This document shows positions 5,147 to 5,855 of a DNA stretch of 5,855 nt, one piece after another. Both the position numbers and the translations under genes were made by a program. Numbering within the stretch: the first letter of the stretch is position 1; each line of letters starts with the position of its first letter. Origin of the DNA: an uncultured Oscillospiraceae bacterium (GTDB lineage: Bacteria; Bacillota; Clostridia; Oscillospirales; Oscillospiraceae); the NCBI GenBank assembly GCA_905233785.1, contig CAJOCV010000111.1:5275-11129 (forward strand), given 5' to 3'. The notes beneath the pieces were generated by a model, which was not told the DNA's origin, did not search any database, and was given only the letters and a program-made list of their open reading frames with translations.

Positions 5147-5278
5147 GAAAAACGCAGAGCCTCATTTGTCGCTACACAAATCTCCGATACCTATAAAAGG
5201 ATGGGGAAAGAGGATGCGTTTTTACCGAAAGGTAAAAACCCACCCAGATATAGGTATCTCATATTAGATTTGTGTAGC
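5111..5278 (-). ncRNA. Structured leader RNA with riboswitch-like expression platform, class not recognised
   Basis: Read 5'->3' on the - strand from 5278. P1 is GCUACACAAAUCU (5278-5266) paired perfectly with AGAUUUGUGUAGC (5183-5171), 13 bp. An asymmetric internal loop (AAUAUGA against GG) leads to P2, GAUACCUAUA (5258-5249) with UAUAGGUAUC (5195-5186), 10 bp. P3 is GUUUUUACC-UUUC-GGUAAAAAC (5239-5218), 9 bp, flanked by GGGUGG and two CAUCC boxes. An antiterminator can form: GUGUAGC (P1 3' strand, 5177-5171) plus CAAAUGAG (5168-5161) with CUCAUUUG (5137-5130) plus GCUAC (5127-5123) and CAC (5121-5119). It excludes both P1 and the terminator. No consensus core of the TPP, SAM, cobalamin, lysine, glycine, purine, c-di-GMP, fluoride, Mn, Mg, THF or T-box classes is visible. 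The alternative is a palindromic mobile repeat, but no target duplication flanks it. Confidence 0.65.
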
Positions 5279-5284
5279 AGTAAT

Positions 5285-5313
5285 ATTCTATCACAGCGTC
5301 AAGCAGAAAACAA
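5285..5313 (-). promoter_or_regulatory. Predicted promoter of the leader RNA and lipoprotein gene
   Basis: On the - strand TTGTTT (5313-5308), 17 bp, then TAGAAT (5290-5285). The predicted start, about 7 nt downstream, falls at or next to 5278, the first base of the P1 stem. This coincidence supports both the promoter and the RNA boundary. The -35 match is only moderate. Confidence 0.55.
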
Positions 5314-5445
5314 TCGTTTTTTCTTCCGGAAGTTAACAAAATGATCGATAAACATATCGTCTCTCCATCATGTTCAAAGATGTGCGAGGACGCTTATAGA
5401 GCGCCAACAGGGCTGTGATGCTGGTAACACTCGCCTAAAAAATAC
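5314..5445. other. AT-rich intergenic stretch, no gene recognised
   Basis: Together with the leader RNA and the repeat array, this is part of a stretch of about 800 bases without a convincing protein gene. It contains a perfect 10-bp palindrome CTTCCGGAAG (5323-5332), a small CGATA-AACA-TATCG hairpin (5346-5359) and a 25-codon open frame at 5341-5418 with a weak GGAAG upstream. None of these is enough to assign a function. Confidence 0.5.
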
Positions 5446-5474
5446 CTGTCTAATTCACGCCCCTGTGGTATAAT
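5446..5474 (+). promoter_or_regulatory. Promoter-like sequence immediately upstream of the tandem array
   Basis: CTGTCT (5446-5451), 17 bp, then a perfect TATAAT (5469-5474) preceded by TGG, an extended -10. Transcription would begin near 5481, exactly where the tandem repeats start. The -35 match is partial, but the extended -10 can compensate. Confidence 0.5.
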
Positions 5475-5481
5475 GGATCAC

Positions 5482-5855
5482 ACGCGGGCGACCGCAAGGG
5501 TCGCCCCTACAAGGGGTGACACGCGGGCGACCGCAAGGGTCGCCCCTACAAGGGGCGACGCGGGCGACCGCAAGGGCGCTCCTACAAAGGGTGACACGCG
5601 GGCGATCGCAAGAGTCGCCCCTACAAAGGGTGACACGCGGGCGATCGCAAGAGTCGCCCCTACAAAGGGTGACACGTTTGCGACCGCAAGGGCGCCCCTA
5701 CAAAGGGTGACACGCGGGCGACCGCAAGGGTCGCCCCTACAAAGGGTGACACGCGGGCGACCGCAAGGGTCGCCCCTACAAAGGGTGACACGCGGGCGAT
5801 CGCAAGAGTCGCCCCTACAAAGGGTGACACGTTTGCGACCGCAAGGGCGAAGGGC
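5482..5855. repeat. Tandem array of 37-39-bp units, nine complete plus one partial
   Basis: Units begin at 5482, 5521, 5558, 5596, 5635, 5674, 5712, 5751, 5790 and 5829; the last is cut or diverged at the window edge. Each reads ACGC, then a short inverted repeat, then CCTACAAAGGGTGAC or a near variant. In A-type units the inverted repeat is GGGCGACC-GCAAG-GGTCGCCC, an 8-bp stem. B-type units carry GGGCGATC...AGTCGCCC and the palindrome GCGATCGC. C-type units replace GCGGGC with GTTTGC. The order is A A A' B B C A A B C. Units abut with no unique spacers. Frames stay open over part of the array because 39 is a multiple of three, giving 13-residue repetitive peptides that are most likely artefacts. 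Similar GGGCGACC-rich repeats occur between genes in Oscillospirales (recalled, not searched). Confidence 0.92.

Noticed and set aside
5111..5278. T-box leader, 6S RNA or a simple MITE as explanation of the structured region
   Set aside because: No T-box antiterminator core (GGUGGNACCGCG type) is present. 6S RNA has a large central bubble and a longer form of about 190-200 nt. A MITE would be expected to show target-site duplication, which is not seen, and would not explain the directional terminator plus antiterminator. The MITE option is not fully excluded.
5341..5418. 25-codon ORF starting MIDKHIVSPS
   Set aside because: It has only a weak GGAAG upstream, no clear promoter and no recognisable family; random ORFs of this size are common. 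Kept only as a note in the intergenic entry.
5478..5710. Repetitive 13-residue-period proteins on both strands (64-65 residues)
   Set aside because: They arise because 39-bp units have no stops in some frames; both strands are open at once, length variants at units 2, 3 and 6 shift the frame, and no ribosome binding site or conserved start is seen.
5482..5855. CRISPR array (regular repeats with palindromic core)
   Set aside because: The units abut and the stretch between the hairpins is the same conserved CCTACAAAGGGTGAC linker each time; there are no unique spacers and no cas gene.

Overview
The window looks like chromosomal DNA from a GC-rich member of the Clostridia, most likely an Oscillospirales / Ruminococcaceae-type gut Firmicute. 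This rests on the YtrA-type GntR/ABC operon, the clostridial style of S2 and EF-Ts, AGGAGG-like ribosome binding sites, and two kinds of intergenic repeat that I associate with that group. The genus cannot be fixed from the sequence alone.

Layout on the + strand. Positions 1-198 are the end of an RlmI-like rRNA methyltransferase. Positions 218-332 hold a MITE-like inverted-repeat element. A three-gene operon follows at 417-2244: a YtrA-type GntR repressor, an ABC ATPase and an ABC-2 type permease, joined by 4-base stop/start overlaps. Its promoter carries a perfect GTGTATA-N7-TATACAC inverted repeat over the -10 region, which suggests autorepression. Next is the translation operon rpsB-tsf (2435-4173). 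It has a strong promoter (TTGCAA-17-TATAAT) preceded by phased A-tracts, a leader of about 100 nt, a hairpin attenuator between the two genes and a strong terminator after tsf. pyrH and frr, which often follow tsf in Firmicutes, are absent here.

From about 4230 to 5480 the DNA is visibly more AT-rich. On the - strand it holds one gene (4321-5058) for a small TPR-containing lipoprotein of unknown function. Upstream of that gene, also on the - strand, is the most interesting part of the window: a structured RNA of about 165 nt (5278 down to 5111). It begins at a predicted transcription start, folds into a long 13-bp P1 stem with nested P2 and P3 helices, and ends in an intrinsic terminator 53 nt before the lipoprotein start codon. 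The 3' strand of P1, together with the next 10 nt, can pair instead with the terminator loop and its 3' arm. This is the architecture of a transcription-terminating ('OFF') riboswitch. I do not recognise it as a known class.

The window ends in a tandem array (5482-5855) of nine complete units of 37-39 bp plus a partial tenth. Each unit carries a short inverted repeat, the unit types recur in a higher-order pattern, and a promoter-like sequence sits immediately upstream. It has no spacers and is not a CRISPR array.
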